Source: Knufia peltigerae (Eukaryota; Ascomycota; Eurotiomycetes; Chaetothyriales; Trichomeriaceae). From it: a DNA stretch of 64,000 nucleotides. The stretch covers positions 115,033-179,032 of the forward strand of contig JAPDRN010000075.1 in NCBI GenBank assembly GCA_030247855.1. The letters run 5' to 3'. The notes under the pieces were generated by a model, which made no database searches, had not been told where the DNA came from, and saw only the letters and a list, made by a program, of their open reading frames with translations. Within the stretch, counting starts at the first letter, position 1. Each line of letters begins with the position of its first letter. Positions 20,696 to 32,896 of the stretch are shown one piece after another. A program made the position numbers and the translations under genes.

Positions 20696-22010
20696 TACAA
20701 AAGGACATTATGCCCTCGTTCAGCCTTTGGTTACAAGCCGCATTATCCTGCAGAGTCAACTTACTCCACGCCCCAGACCCCTTTGAGATATATCCGACAC
20801 AATTCAGCTGATACTGGGGTCGGCGGTACGAACCGACTTGTGTTGGTTTTCGAAATAGAGGTCCAGCAACACAATGATGTTGTTGTTGTTGAGACAAGAT
20901 GAGCTCTGACCTCGCTCGAAAGCCGTGCGCAAAAATGGATGGCGCGCTGCGAGAACTGCCTTGCATGCCTTTGGTGGTGCTGATCGCAGCACACGCTATT
21001 TCCCTACGGGAGCCAAGTTATATTCAAACATGGCTATGACCCTACAGTACAACGAAGCTTGTCCACGCTCAACCTTCGTATGTTCCGGGAAGTGTTTTTT
21101 GGAGGGACGGTCGCAGAAGTGACGGAAGAAAGTCAGCCAGCCAGACATTGTAGAAAAGGCACTGCTTATAGCAGTCATCTTCTCTAGGAGGTACACAGAA
21201 GCATACCTCATGTAATGAATATTGTATTCGCTTGATTGCGAGTCATCTTCTGGCCTTTGAATATTGCTTCTGGGCTCATTCTATCGACCGAAATGAGTCC
21301 CAGGTAAGTATAGATAATACCTATGAAAGTCAAGCTCAGTCGGACTCGATACCTCCGTATTTTCGCCGCATTGTTCCAAGCATAGAGCCCCCGAACTTCT
21401 AAGTATCCTTAATGACCATCCCGAATACCCCGAAGAGCCCAAGTGTTGTCACCTACCTGAACAGTGATAGCGTGCGGCGAGGTGCCGTTTTCTCTTCCGT
21501 GGCTTGCGACGCCTAGTGCGTCTATCAGTGCAAGTGACTCGGTGCAGATTCTGGGGCTTTCGGCCTGCTTTAGCCTGGAAACCCAACACGGCTTTTCCAT
21601 CTTCACCTTCCACATATGTCGAGTAATTCCGTGTGAGTAATCCACATTGACTTCGGGACGAAAGGCTCCAGATCACTCATTTGCTTGCACAACATCTCGT
21701 CACTGTCATCAACCGATGCACTCTCCATATAGATACCAACATTTCTTCGCCCAGCGCGGGCAATCGCTAGATGAAAGGTGGGGTATCGGTATGATAGAGC
21801 CCTTTGCATGACGCCTTTTAGCCCATCAACTTTCACCAGCCTACAGCAACACTCTAACATCAACTTTTATCTATCCCTGTCAACCTCACTTCCTGTACGG
21901 CGTTGCGCCTTGCTCCGATATCTTTGCGTCATTCCAGATCGGAACTTGAACACAGCCGTTCTTATCGATCTTCTGGTTGGCATTTTCCAGTGGCATAGTC
22001 CAACCCCGAG
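20696..22010. other. intergenic
   Basis: Short overlapping open frames on both strands, none with recognisable sequence. Nothing supports a gene. The last few hundred bases are the F-box gene promoter and leader. Confidence 0.4.
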
Positions 22011-23719
22011 GTGCTCAATGAGATTGCCCAGCCATCAATAGAGCCGAAACAGATTCTCGGCGAAGATCCCGTGGTAGAGCGATGTGGCTGCAGTAACATT
22101 CATCAAGACCTAAGGCGCCTAGACACACTGGGATCGCAAAGGGCCATGGGTATATTCAGACGCCATAGCGAGAAACCTGACATTGAACATGCATCATCAT
22201 CATCTTCTACAGAGCACGCTATTATGCAAATCGAACAGGAAGCGCCTCTGCTACAACTTCCGTCAGAGATACTACACATAATATGTTGTTGCCTGCCCTA
22301 CCAATCTTTAGTCTCCCTCAGCCGGACCTGTCAACAATTACGTGCCGTTGCGCGTAAAGATTCACTGTGGGAGACTCTTTTACGGCCCCATATTCCACCA
22401 AAGGACTTTCCACACGACCCATACCCGTCACCGTCATATCGCGAACTCTTCATCACTCATCATCCGTACTGGTTTGTGCCTCGAAACAAGTTATGGATAT
22501 CAGATGAGCCCCACACTGGTAAAGTGATGATAGCGAGGTACGACCCCAGACGAGGGTGTATCGAAGGGTATCGCTTGTTAGCAGACAGGACACCGTCAGT
22601 GGGAATGGTATGGGCATATAAGCCATCCGTGGTCATTCATAATTTTAAGCCCAAGGTGCATTTATGGCTGGACGACCCCGTCATCAAGATCCCCCATGAT
22701 GTGGCCCCGATCAATGCACGGCAAGGGTGGTTGAAGGCGGAGATCAGAATGACGGTCGGTCCGCAACGGCGACACACGTCGGCCTCTTTTTCTCTTTGCC
22801 GCAATATCCCAGAACGACTACAAGACAAAAGCATGATTCTCTGGCCACCTCGCACGATTCCAAATATGCCCCGAGTACGCGCTGCCAGTGTTGACAATTT
22901 CAAGGGCTCCGGGCACAAGCCCCAAACGTCTGATGAGATTTCGCAGACCACTTTCAGGTTGCGCCACTGGTCACAATTCAGTATTGGAATGTCGCAATAT
23001 GGAGTCAGGGTAGGAGAGCAAGTGAGTACATGGACGACGTTGGATCCCGCGCTGTATACTCCCACGCCGGAGAAGCCATACCAGGGTGTCTTTGTGGGCG
23101 ATTACGCTGGACATGGCTGCGAATTCCTGTTGGTCATGCAGACCGAAAAGGCTCCCGACCCACCACAGCAATCGCACACATCTCTGATTTCACAAACAAC
23201 GCAACAAGACAGTGAAGAAGGCTCTAGCGACGAGGGTTGGGAGGATCTAGGCCAAACCGAAGCCACATCGAGCCGCAATGAGTACAAAGACGACGGCATC
23301 CATCACGGTGCTATTGAGGCAGTGAAGTTGACTGGTGATCCGAATATACCTCGTGGTGAACATACTTTCATCGCTGATGACATCGGTCCAGCGGGACTGA
23401 TCAGAATCGCTAACGAGCGGCCGTTCTCGGGGGCGAGGGTCGTGAGAAGTCGTGGGCATGTCGCTGCGCGCGGATTTGTAAACGGTGAAATTGCCCTCTT
23501 GCTTATCTGATAGTCCTCTACTGCTGCTGACCCTCAACAGATGAATTCATCCCCTCGCAACTGATCATGATCAATTTCAACAGGCTGGCTCAATATTGGG
23601 AGCCATTTGGCCACATTTCGTTTTATGAAAGGGTCGATATCGACCAACTGATGGACGACACATTTAGACCTATTAGACATGATCAGACCGAAGATACAGC
23701 GATGGTCAACAAGAGCTAG
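22011..23719 (+). CDS. F-box protein of the fungal FBXO31-like type
   Basis: Two exons, 22011-23484 and 23541-23719. The 56-nt intron removes an in-frame tail that would otherwise end at 23510, and splicing continues with DEFIPSQLIMINFNRLAQYW. The product is 550 residues from 22011, or 505 from the ATG at 22146 (MGIFRRHSEK), which may be the real start. Residues 80-130 form the F-box (LLQLPSEILHIICCCLPYQSL), the Skp1-binding module of SCF ubiquitin ligases. A region beginning YRELFITHHPYWFVPRNKLW and containing ARYDPRRGCIEGYRL, and the C-terminal ERVDID motif, are typical of a fungal family related to FBXO31, whose C-terminal half is a substrate-binding beta-barrel. An acidic serine-rich insert (QDSEEGSSDEGWEDL) interrupts this half. 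The substrate is unknown. Confidence 0.85.
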
Positions 23720-24014
23720 TATAGCTCACACGATCCGCTGTATGGGAGCTGATCCGACCATAAGACAAAGGACCTCTATTCACGATGCAAAAAGATTCAG
23801 TCAGGGTTTCGGAGTGACACAAAAATTGGATAATCCAAAGCCTTGTAGTATTCCCTTTCGCTTAACTTCCTTGGTCAAAGAGGTATCCAGAGGAGAGATT
23901 CAAGGGCGCAGTCTTTTAGAAAAACTCCAGTCGCGAATCCAGCCGTGTCCGTCCTAACTCCTCGTGATGCATCAAATATGTACATCCACAGACCATCACT
24001 GTAGTACAATGCTC

Positions 24015-24386
24015 TTATCTCCTTCTCTCAAAGAAGCCGCTGCTTCCCATAATGGCCACGGACTGATCCATGACCCATTCGCCAACGCCCAGGTATCGGT
24101 CGACCCAAGTTTGTATCTCTTTGTTCTCGCCGATAGAGGAGGCCTTGACACTGGTTGGTCTGAGGGTTAGTTAGTCTGGGACATGATGACCGAACACTTC
24201 GAGTGTGTGTATGTGTGGAATGAACGACACGAAGACGTACGTGAGACCAGTGCTTCTCTTCACTCCGGCGAGGAAGGCGGAGATGAGGACAGCGTCGAAG
24301 GCGTAGTGAGTCAGGCGACCTAGCTGTAGCGTTGATTTCGGTCACCGAGAGGTCGTACCAATGGCGCCGGGGAAACTTACAACCAT
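24015..24386 (-). CDS. DUF1748 small conserved fungal protein
   Basis: A 77-residue protein in three exons: 24381-24386 (ATGGTT only), 24241-24323 and 24015-24159, with introns of 57 and 81 nt, both GT..AG with CAG acceptors. The spliced start MVLGRLTHYAFDAVLISAF, followed by LAGVKRSTGLTP, is the hallmark of the DUF1748 family found throughout fungi (a yeast member is the small protein YIL156W-B). The C terminus, GVGEWVMDQSVAIMGSSGF, also matches. Residues 9-23 are hydrophobic and could form a membrane-associated helix. The function is not known to me. The six-base first exon makes this gene invisible to simple frame scanning. It is transcribed divergently from pyruvate kinase, 950 bp away. 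Confidence 0.85.
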
Positions 24387-25335
24387 GGCTAATATTACGA
24401 TAGTATGACAGTATTGATCAGCGTGGTAGGAGTGTTTTATTATACGCAGGTATATGTGAGAGAAGAAGGGTTCTGTCGCGCCTAGTCGCATGTGCTCTTT
24501 GGCGAAGTTTGGACGGCGCTTCCCGGGGAACGAAAGGGAAGCCTGGAGCGGCGTCTTGTCGGCTCAATGTTGATGCGCGCCGAAGGGCCTTGATGTGAAG
24601 GACTCGATGCTTATCTTATCGCAAGTGCTCGTTGTATTGTTTGTACGGAGCCACACGAGCCTTCACACCGCATAAAAAAAGACCCTGCGGTGCGGGGCAA
24701 GGCGATAGTGCACCTGGTGAAGCAATGATCAAATGCTGTGACAGCTCCTTTGAAGCAAACCCCCCACCAGGACGGCATGCTGGGTACCTGTGAGGTAGCA
24801 TATGCTGTTGCTGTTGGTTGAGATTCTCCGTCCGGACTCGTCGCATTGTCCAATTTACTCGTGCTTAATCCACTCCCCATCGTTTCTCATCGCGGCTTCG
24901 CTGACCGACGTGCATGTCATTCGCTGCCTTTTCTACTTAGGGTCTCTAGGCCCGGCGTGAAAGCTGCTTGTGAGTCTCTTTTTAAGCCTAAAAACAAGAT
25001 AAGCGTGACGTTGGTACTCCATCCAACTCGACATTTTTATTCTAGTACATCCTCAACATTGCTTTTTTCCCAGCCTGGTGATAGCAGAGACCGCCGTCCA
25101 CTTTCTTGTCAACCTCAGCATTACTTCTCCCAGACACATAAAAGTGGTGAGAAGTTTTCCCGTCCAGAGGGCTCTTTGTTTTTGCCCGTCGGTTACAATT
25201 GCTTACCAGGATTTATTATTAGGCTGGCCGCGGACACCATCACCGCCTCGTTGAAATATCTCCGCACCCTACCACTTCCTTCACCTACTCAACCAGAACT
25301 ACAATCTAGCAGAACAAGAAACACATCCAGGCAAA
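24387..25335. promoter_or_regulatory. divergent promoter of DUF1748 gene and pyruvate kinase
   Basis: About 950 bases. The part next to pyruvate kinase (25230-25330) is CT-rich with CACC and CAAC repeats, as in leaders of strongly expressed fungal glycolytic genes. No single element is called. Confidence 0.4.
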
Positions 25336-27221
25336 ATGGGTGACGCTTTGGACCATCTCGCCAACCGCACCAAGTTGGAATGGGGTTGCAACCTCAATAT
25401 CAACTACCAGCCCAAGAAGAACCACCGCAGAACAAGCATCATCTGCACTATTGGTTCGTAGCAAGACGCTGGGGAGACAATGGAACACGTTGGGTTGACA
25501 AGTTGTCTCTAGGTCCCAAGACCAACTCTGCTGAGAAGATTACCATGTTGAGAAAGGGTACGTCACCGTTCACTCGCGGATCATCCGTTGTACTGAGTTT
25601 ATTGCAGCTGGTCTTAATGTGGTCCGGATGAACTTCTCTCACGGTTCATATGAGGTTTGTACCTTTCTCTCCAGCCATAACCGATAGACTGACCTTGCTC
25701 AGTATCACCAATCCGTCATTGACAACGCACGACAATCTGCCAAGGACTACGATGGTCGCCCTGTTGCCATCGCCCTCGATACGGTCAGTTGTTCCGTACA
25801 ATGTATCAAGGATCGGCGTTTGGCTCACAATGTACAATAGAAAGGACCAGAGATCCGAACCGGAAACACCCCTGGGGACAAGGATATCCCGATCAAGGCT
25901 GGGCTCGAGCTGAACATCACTACAGAAGACAAATATGCTACTGCCAGCGACGACAAGAATCTGTGAGTATTGAGAATCAATCAACGAATTCCGGCTGATA
26001 AGAGATTAGCTTCGTTGACTACAAGAACATCACCAAGGTTATTGACACTGGCAAATTGATCTATGTGGATGATGGCATCCAGTCATTTGAAGTTCTCAAG
26101 ATTGTTGACGACAAGACCATCCGTGTGCGTGCACTCAATGACGGACAGATCTCCTCCCGCAAAGGTGTCAATCTGCCCGGCACCGACGTTGATCTGCCCG
26201 CTCTGTCTGAAAAGGATATTGCGGACCTCCAATTTGGTGTCAAGAACAAGGTCGACATGATCTTTGCTTCCTTCATCCGTAGAGGTGAGGATATCAAGCA
26301 TATCCGCAGAGTTCTTGGCGATGCAGGCAAGGAGATCCAGATCATTGCCAAGATCGAGAACCAGCAAGGCATGAACAACTTCGACGAAATCCTCGAGGAG
26401 ACCGACGGTGTCATGGTTGCCCGTGGCGACTTGGGCATCGAGATTCCTGCTGCAAAAGTCTTCATCGCACAGAAGATGATGATTGCCAAGTGCAACATGA
26501 AGGGCAAGCCCGTCATTTGTGCGACCCAAATGTTGGAGTCCATGACGAACAACCCTAGACCGACTCGTGCTGAGGTTTCGGATGTTGCCAACGCTGTTCT
26601 TGACGGTGCTGACTGTGTGATGTTGTCTGGTGAGACTGCCAAAGGCAACTATCCCAAAGAGGCCGTCACAATGATGCATGAGACCTGTTTGTTGGCAGAG
26701 GTTGCCATCCCCTATGCCAATGTATTCGATGAGTTGAGGACTACCTGCCCTCGCCCTATTGATACTGCCGAGTCAATTGCAATTTCTGCTGTTGGTGCCA
26801 GTATGGAATTGAATGCTGGTGCAATCCTTGTTCTCACCACCAGGTAAGCAAACCATCGTTGCCGCGTTGTGCCTCATATACTGACCGATGCAGCGGACAA
26901 TCTGCCCGACTCTTGTCCAAATACCGTCCAGTGTGCCCCATTATCATGGTAACACGGAACGCCACTGCATCCCGATACGCCCACCTTTATCGAGGAGTCT
27001 ACCCTTTCTTGTTCCCTGAGCCAAAGCCCGACTTCCGTGGTGTGGACTGGCAACAGGATGTCGACAGGCGTCTCAAATGGGGTATTGCTAAGGCCATCAA
27101 GCTCGGCGTCCTCGGCCAAGGCGACAGCGTTGTGTGTGTTCAAGGATGGAGAGGCGGCCAGGGCCATACCAACACCATCCGCGTCGTGCCCGCAGAAGAG
27201 GACCTGGGTCTTGTTGATTGA
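25336..27221 (+). CDS. pkiA: pyruvate kinase
   Basis: Seven exons, 25336-25453, 25513-25557, 25608-25654, 25703-25783, 25841-25962, 26010-26843 and 26894-27221, give 524 residues, the normal fungal length. It catalyses phosphoenolpyruvate + ADP to pyruvate + ATP, the last step of glycolysis, in the cytosol. Visible motifs: RRTSIICTIGPKT at the N terminus, LRKAGLNVVRMNFSHGSYE, the B domain (about residues 100-200), the active-site signature IIAKIENQQGMNNF with its catalytic Lys, and VMVARGDLGIEIP for Mg and substrate binding. ATQMLESM is also present. The C-terminal domain ends with GWRGGQGHTNTIRVV, the fructose-1,6-bisphosphate site, so allosteric control is likely. The six introns crowd the 5' half. 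Every exon joint restores the family sequence, so confidence is high. The symbol follows Aspergillus use. Confidence 0.97.
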
Positions 27222-28466
27222 CTAGCCGCTGGGGAGTTTTTCAACACACCAACAAGATCGAAAAAGTCTGTCGATGGTCCTTCATCACCACAATCGCCGA
27301 CACCCCCGCAGTCTCCATCGAGTCGTAGATGGATTGAGCGAGACCTACATCGGCGACAAATGAGTCTAGGATAGATGTTTATGCTTGATGGCGTTGCAGG
27401 ACGTGCCAAATCACGAAGTCGGGCGGGGCGAACATGATTGTTATTCCAAAATGGAGGGTGCAAGTAGTTGTTCATCACGAAATAGCGTATCGGTATTCAA
27501 AAAAGCTTGGGTTGATTTACTAGCGAAGCACACGAACGAGTTTTTGAGATCAATACGTGTATATGTAAGCCAGTGATTAATCCTTTTTTCCAGTCACCGC
27601 ACCTGGCAATAGTATCTCTATCAGTAACCTCTGTCAAGACAACGATGCTCGTATCTCCTTTTGGGGTCATGTAGAGAGATTCGGCGGACTAGCACTCCCA
27701 GATCAAGGGGCTCGCCGGTAGGTGGTTAAACCCCACGGTATGAGGACTTAGTAGGTACTACGGAGTTGAGGGAATCTATTTTTGAAAGAGAGTATTCAGA
27801 CATGTGCCACTCTCGTGCTGCCGAGTGGCCGCAATAGTCACCGCCAATGGGTAACCAGTAAGCGCCCAAACCGTGGCTAATAAGCTAAATAATACTTGGC
27901 TGGTGTTGAGATGACGCCAACTGGTGATGCTTGATTTTGGAGCCCGCTAAGTGCCCAGGGATAGGATCTTTGGGTCTGGGCGACTCTGGGACTCTGGATC
28001 TTTGGGCCCTTGGAGCGGGCACCAGGCTAGGGTGGTTCTGGGTTGTTTACGGAGTAGCTGGCCTGCTATGGAGGACTGACTGTGAGTGACGAAGGAATCC
28101 TCCTGCGTAAAACTGGGGGCGCAATCACCACCCATCGTGTCTCAGGCTAATGCCGTATTCCTGATCATCTTCAATTTCCGTTTCACAGTCTCAGCCTCAC
28201 AGGATATTCTCGACTTTGCCTGTGTTTCCTTAAACGAATCCCATGCCTAGCCGAATCTGGTATTTCTGTACACCTGTCATCGCTGCTTCAGTTGGCACGC
28301 ATTCTCGAACCAGATCGTAAACCTCGCTCCTTTCCTTCTCGCCTGTTCCTTTTACCCCGGCTCGTACTCCGCGCCTGCGCTGCGAATTCCTGTCTCCGAC
28401 GATCACGAACTTTGAAGGGAGACACCGCCAACACTTGCCCCATTCCGCAGACGTACTTCACCCTCC
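27222..28466. other. intergenic
   Basis: Pyruvate kinase 3' flank and RhoGAP promoter. Contains TACGGAGT-type motifs at 27759-27767 and 28048-28056. Several CCCTTGG/CTTTGGG repeats occur at about 27955-28030. No coding frame is supported. Confidence 0.4.
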
Positions 28467-31339
28467 ATGGCGACAGACAATGCTCCTGCGCCGGGCAGGC
28501 CGAAAGTGCCTGGATTCACCGAATCGTTCTGGTCTTCAGATTACGCCGGTGGCTTGGGGGTGCTGTTTCAGAAACTGCAGCAGGGTGTCATCGAGAACAA
28601 CCAGATCCTGACAATTGCAAGCATGAGAGCAGATGCGGAAGAGTTGTACAGCGATCGGTTAGGAGATATTGCGCCCTCCGCAGATCGAATGACCGGAGGC
28701 TTCGCACGGGATGATGGCGCAAGCGTTCGAAAGGTACACACGGACGCTCCTACGTCTTGAACCTTTTAGCTAACCAGTTACAGGCTTTTGAAGGGGTCCG
28801 AAGTGAGATGGTAGAAGCCACCAAGAACCACAAGAAGATCGCCGATAATATTCGCGAACTGGTAGTCAACCCTTTCTCCAGATGGTGCGATGCACACGCG
28901 ACGAGAATCTCGAATTCGCAGGAGGATCTGCAGTCCAAAATCAAGGCACACGACAGGCAAGCGGACCTGGTCAAGAAGTTGCGGAGTCAGTATTTCAACA
29001 AGTGCAGATTGGTGGAAGATCTCGAGGAGGAGAACAAGTTGGCATTTCAGGATCATGCAAATGGCAGTCCCAAACCACAAAGCCCGCCGCCGCCGAAGAT
29101 AGTCCTTCCCGAAGACGAATTCGATGAGCTGCCCGTGGAGATTGGAGATGAAACGTACTCGCCGGATCGGCTCAAGACGTTACTTACGGACATGCTTGAG
29201 AAGATCCCGCTTAGCGAATTCAAGGTGCCCATACTAGGGGTCTATCAAAATGTGTCTGCCGGTACGGACATTGTCGAATATATTCAAAAGCACATGAAAG
29301 CTTCAAGCGTGGGATATGCGGAAAAAATTGGTCAAGACCTGGTGGACCGCGGGTTCTTGCGGTTGATTGGTAATATGGGGAACACATTCGCCAACAGTTC
29401 GCGGATGAAGTATCAATGGAAGACGAGAGTGTTCCAGATCACTGGTGTGCCGGAGAAGAAGAAGCCTCTCGGCAGGTCGATAACGGGATCATCGCAGGAC
29501 GGGGTTCTCGAATCACCCACTATCGGCAACATTACGGAAGCCATACAAGGCTGGAACCCATTAAACAATGCTCATCCGAACGAGACACCTGCCGAACGGT
29601 TAAAGCGTGAGGCAAAGGAAGCAGACGAGAAATATAAGGCGGCCGTCCGCAAACTCGATTTACTACGATGCAACCTGGAGGAGTCGATGATGGACCATCT
29701 AAAATTCCTCGAAAGATGTGAGACCGACCGATTGAGAGCGATCAAGTCGGTGATCTTGGATTTCTCAGGTGCAATTAGCAACAGCATTCCCTCCTTCCAG
29801 AGTCAAGTTGACCATATGATGCTCTACCAGGAGACGATCCAACCATTAGGAGACTTGAGATACCTGCTGGAGAACTACAGAACGGGAGCTTTTGTGCCAA
29901 AAGTGGTGCCATATGAGAACTACTATGGCAGCGTGGAGGATCAGACATTCGGTGTTGATCTAGAGGCAAGAGCAAGAGCAGACAGGAAAAGAGTGCCGAT
30001 CATTGTGACTTCGATACTGACATTCCTGGATAGCCACTATCCTGATCTGGAGGGCGACGAAGCACGGAGAAATGTTTGGCTGGTGGATGTTCCACTGGCG
30101 GCGACACATCATCTGAGGAATCAGATCAACAATGGGGCTCCAGTGCCGAGAGAGATCCTTGAGAAGTATGAGGTACCTATAGTCGCCAGTGTACTCAAAC
30201 TGTACCTTCTCGAATTGCCTGGTAAGGTCCATCTCGCGTGTTTGAGAAGTGCACCCTGACCATCTGCAGATTCTCTTGTCTCCTCACAGGTCTACGAAAT
30301 CATCAAAACGATATATGCCACTACGTCTGATGCCGCACCAAATCCGATCTCAACCGACTCGGTAGATTCGGCACCGCGCATCAAGGTTCTGCAATCAACA
30401 CTCGGCCAACTTCGCCTTAATAACATCGCCACACTTGATGCTCTTGCCACACATTTTACACGACTAATTGACCTCACTTCTGCTGACGAAGCATATGTTA
30501 CAGCTCTTGCTCAGTCATTAGCGCCTTGTATACTACGACCAAGAACCGAGAACTCCCTGACTCTGGAAGAACGACACGCATATCGACTAATTCGAGACTT
30601 ATTCGATCATAAAGAAGCCATCTTTGGTGAGCTTAAACGTCAATCGTCCACAAGCTTATCAACCCGCCAAAGAGCCGTCAGCACAAACGATGAGCGATCA
30701 AGGAGAGCAAATATGGAAGAGCGAGCACGAGCCATTACTGAACAGCGACAACGAGACAAGAGCCCAGGCCCAGCAAATCGTCATAGACGGGACAAGAGCA
30801 CCGATGGGAGCATTGGGCGCTTTCCGGTCGTTGCCAGCCCGAGGCCTGAACATGGAAGAAATGTAAGCGGCGTTGGGCTGCCCTCAAAACGGACAAGCCT
30901 GGAGGTTCCGGGCAGTAATGAAGGCTCGCCAGTTCAAGCCCGAACCCAGAATCAATCCGCGGTGGATAGAAATTCCACGACGACTGTACAGCCGGGGACC
31001 GGCATGAACGGCCAGACCCATGGACAAGGCGAGGTATCACCGGACATCATGAACTTGCCAAGCACATTCTCGGGAGGTGGCCCTGGACCGCATATCCCGC
31101 CACCTCTGGACGATGATAGCCAGGACTCGGACTCAGGCCCTCAGCCAGCACAGAAAGAATCAGATGGAGGATCAAGAGCAGGCAGCCTGAAGAGAAATGC
31201 CGCAGGCAGTGGACGAAAACCGGTGGGTGGAGGAGGCAGTCTGAGCAGGCGAAGCTACCAGGCATACGAGGGCCATCCCAGCCAGAGTCAGAATCAGGGG
31301 GTCCAGTTGACGGACAGGCCGATGGATGACTTCTCATGA
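28467..31339 (+). CDS. F-BAR / DEP / RhoGAP protein, Rgd2-like
   Basis: Three exons, 28467-28733, 28784-30221 and 30270-31339, give 924 residues. The N-terminal F-BAR/FCH domain starts at FTESFWSSDYAGGLGVLF (residue 13). A DEP domain is inserted at about 238-300 (GVYQNVSAGTDIVEYIQKHM), and the F-BAR coiled coil resumes to about 470. A RhoGAP domain covers about 490-715 (VPIIVTSILTFLDSHYPDLEG ... VPIVASVLKLYLLELP ... LAPCILRP). The order F-BAR/DEP/RhoGAP matches budding-yeast Rgd2, a GAP for Cdc42 and Rho5 that acts at cortical membranes. At the place where RhoGAPs normally have GIFRVSG with the catalytic arginine finger, this protein reads NVWLVDVPLAATHHLRNQIN, so the usual Arg is not visible. 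The last 210 residues are Ser/Pro/Gln-rich and probably disordered. Confidence 0.88.
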
Positions 31340-31877
31340 TCCCTGGAGAACCCAGAACCCCCTGACCAAAGCATCAGGAACTAACTATATGATACCCAAA
31401 ACCAACGGGCACTTGGCAGCGCTGCCTCTGGAAGTGTGACAAATTGAAAGGCGCTCTCGGGCAGGCAAGCAGCGACACACTCCTGCACCAACGATGGAAA
31501 CGTAGCCGGCAATATACTGTGGAATATGTATGAGTATCCAGATTTGATGGGCGTCTACTTCGTACAAGATTTCCTTTTGGCCACTCTCTTGACAGGATTT
31601 AGTGTAGCTGTGAGGAATGATGTGACGCTATTGGAAGAATTAGTAGGGATTGTTGTAACAACACCTGCTTCGCTATAGTCATGAAGTTTCGGTGCCAGAT
31701 TCTCATGAACAATCAGAGTGGGGAGGAGCACATTGCGCAGCCTTGTCACTATCACGTGACTAACTCATAAACGTAAGGCTGAGGTGCAGGTGGCAGCTGC
31801 GGAGAGCATATGGACTTTATCTGCGGCCATGCATCATCTAAACTTCCACAGATCACCACTCTCACATTACCACAACC
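31340..31877. promoter_or_regulatory. BIG1 promoter and RhoGAP 3' flank
   Basis: About 540 bases without a gene. The only element noted is a TCACGTGA palindrome 119 bases before the BIG1 start, listed separately. Confidence 0.4.
31752..31759. promoter_or_regulatory. TCACGTGA palindrome, possible bHLH (Cbf1-type) site
   Basis: A perfect 8-bp palindrome with CACGTG core, 119 bases before the BIG1 start. Yeast Cbf1 binds RTCACRTG; binding here is inference. Confidence 0.45.
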
Positions 31878-32896
31878 ATGCGTCTACTCCGGCTCAGCGC
31901 TCTGGTGCTCGCCGCCGGAAGTGCTCATGCATACCTCGATACTACACCCTTCTTTATGTTCTCGACGTCAGAGTACGAACCCGCTCCCCAGGCAGTCGCG
32001 ATACCTGTCCTTGAAGTTAACTAACACGGCGTTTGTGCAGGCTTTTGAACCCAGACTCGCGATTACAATCCGCCAGCAGCGTCGTTTCCAATGTCGCCAT
32101 TTCTCTATCCACCTGTCCTTCAGATTACTATGTCGTCGTCTCACAACCCGGCGTGAGTAGTCATGACTACGAATCTATAAAGAACACGCCCGTCTTGGCC
32201 CAGGCCCTGTCCAGACAGTCTGCGAGAGGCGTCAGAAGTAGCATGGTCGTGCCTGATGTCACCGGTAGCATCGACTCGTCGAGCTGGATAGACCTTTTAC
32301 GCTCCAAATGCGGCGTGCAAGTTACCGAGATTGACGCCTCGAAGGGTGCCATCCCTGCGACGATTTCACCTGCACCACGATTGCTCAAAATCACACTCCC
32401 TAAGCCATCGAGCCAAAGGCAGAGCGACTTGGCACAGAACGATGCCTTCTTTGCCTCTGTTCTCGACATGCTGCCTATACAGAACTATACGGTCTTGTAC
32501 ACGACGGCGAGATCGGGGCTTGTAGAAGAGGTGGAGCCGAAGGAATATGATATGGAGTCGCAGATCCAGGAGAGTTTGCACATCGACCTGAAGAGAGATT
32601 TGGGTCTGGATGCTCGTGCTGGAAGTGGTACGAAGAGCAATCAGACCATGATCGACGGGCCGTTGTTTGATAAGTATCAGTTCTTTACGCCTGGTAAGTT
32701 GACGTCCCGTGGGGGAGAGAGCAACGTGTTGGGAATAAAACGCTAACCCTGCACAGGTATCTTCATGGGTCTTCTTGTCTCATTCCTCCTCCTGTCCATC
32801 CTGTACGTTGGTATCTCGGCTCTGGCTTCCTTGCAGGTTACCTACGCCGCGTTCGACAAGGAAATGGGCCAGCTGGCGGCCAAGAAGCAACAATGA
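31878..32896 (+). CDS. big1: BIG1-like ER membrane protein for cell-wall glucan synthesis
   Basis: Three exons, 31878-31972, 32041-32693 and 32757-32896, give 295 residues. The N terminus MRLLRLSALVLAAGSAHAYL is a clear signal peptide. The lumenal part contains a long region of no obvious fold with two or three cysteines, the motif NYTVLYTT and an acidic stretch. The C-terminal exon encodes a single transmembrane helix (MGLLVSFLLLSILYVGISAL) followed by a short tail SLQVTYAAFDKEMGQLAAKK. This tail is shared by fungal BIG1 and the Voa1/Ac45 V-ATPase accessory proteins. In yeast, Big1 is an ER protein needed for normal beta-1,6-glucan and cell-wall assembly. The exact role here is inferred from the family. 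The alternative is a Voa1-type V-ATPase assembly factor, but the size and lumenal sequence fit BIG1 better. Confidence 0.75.
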
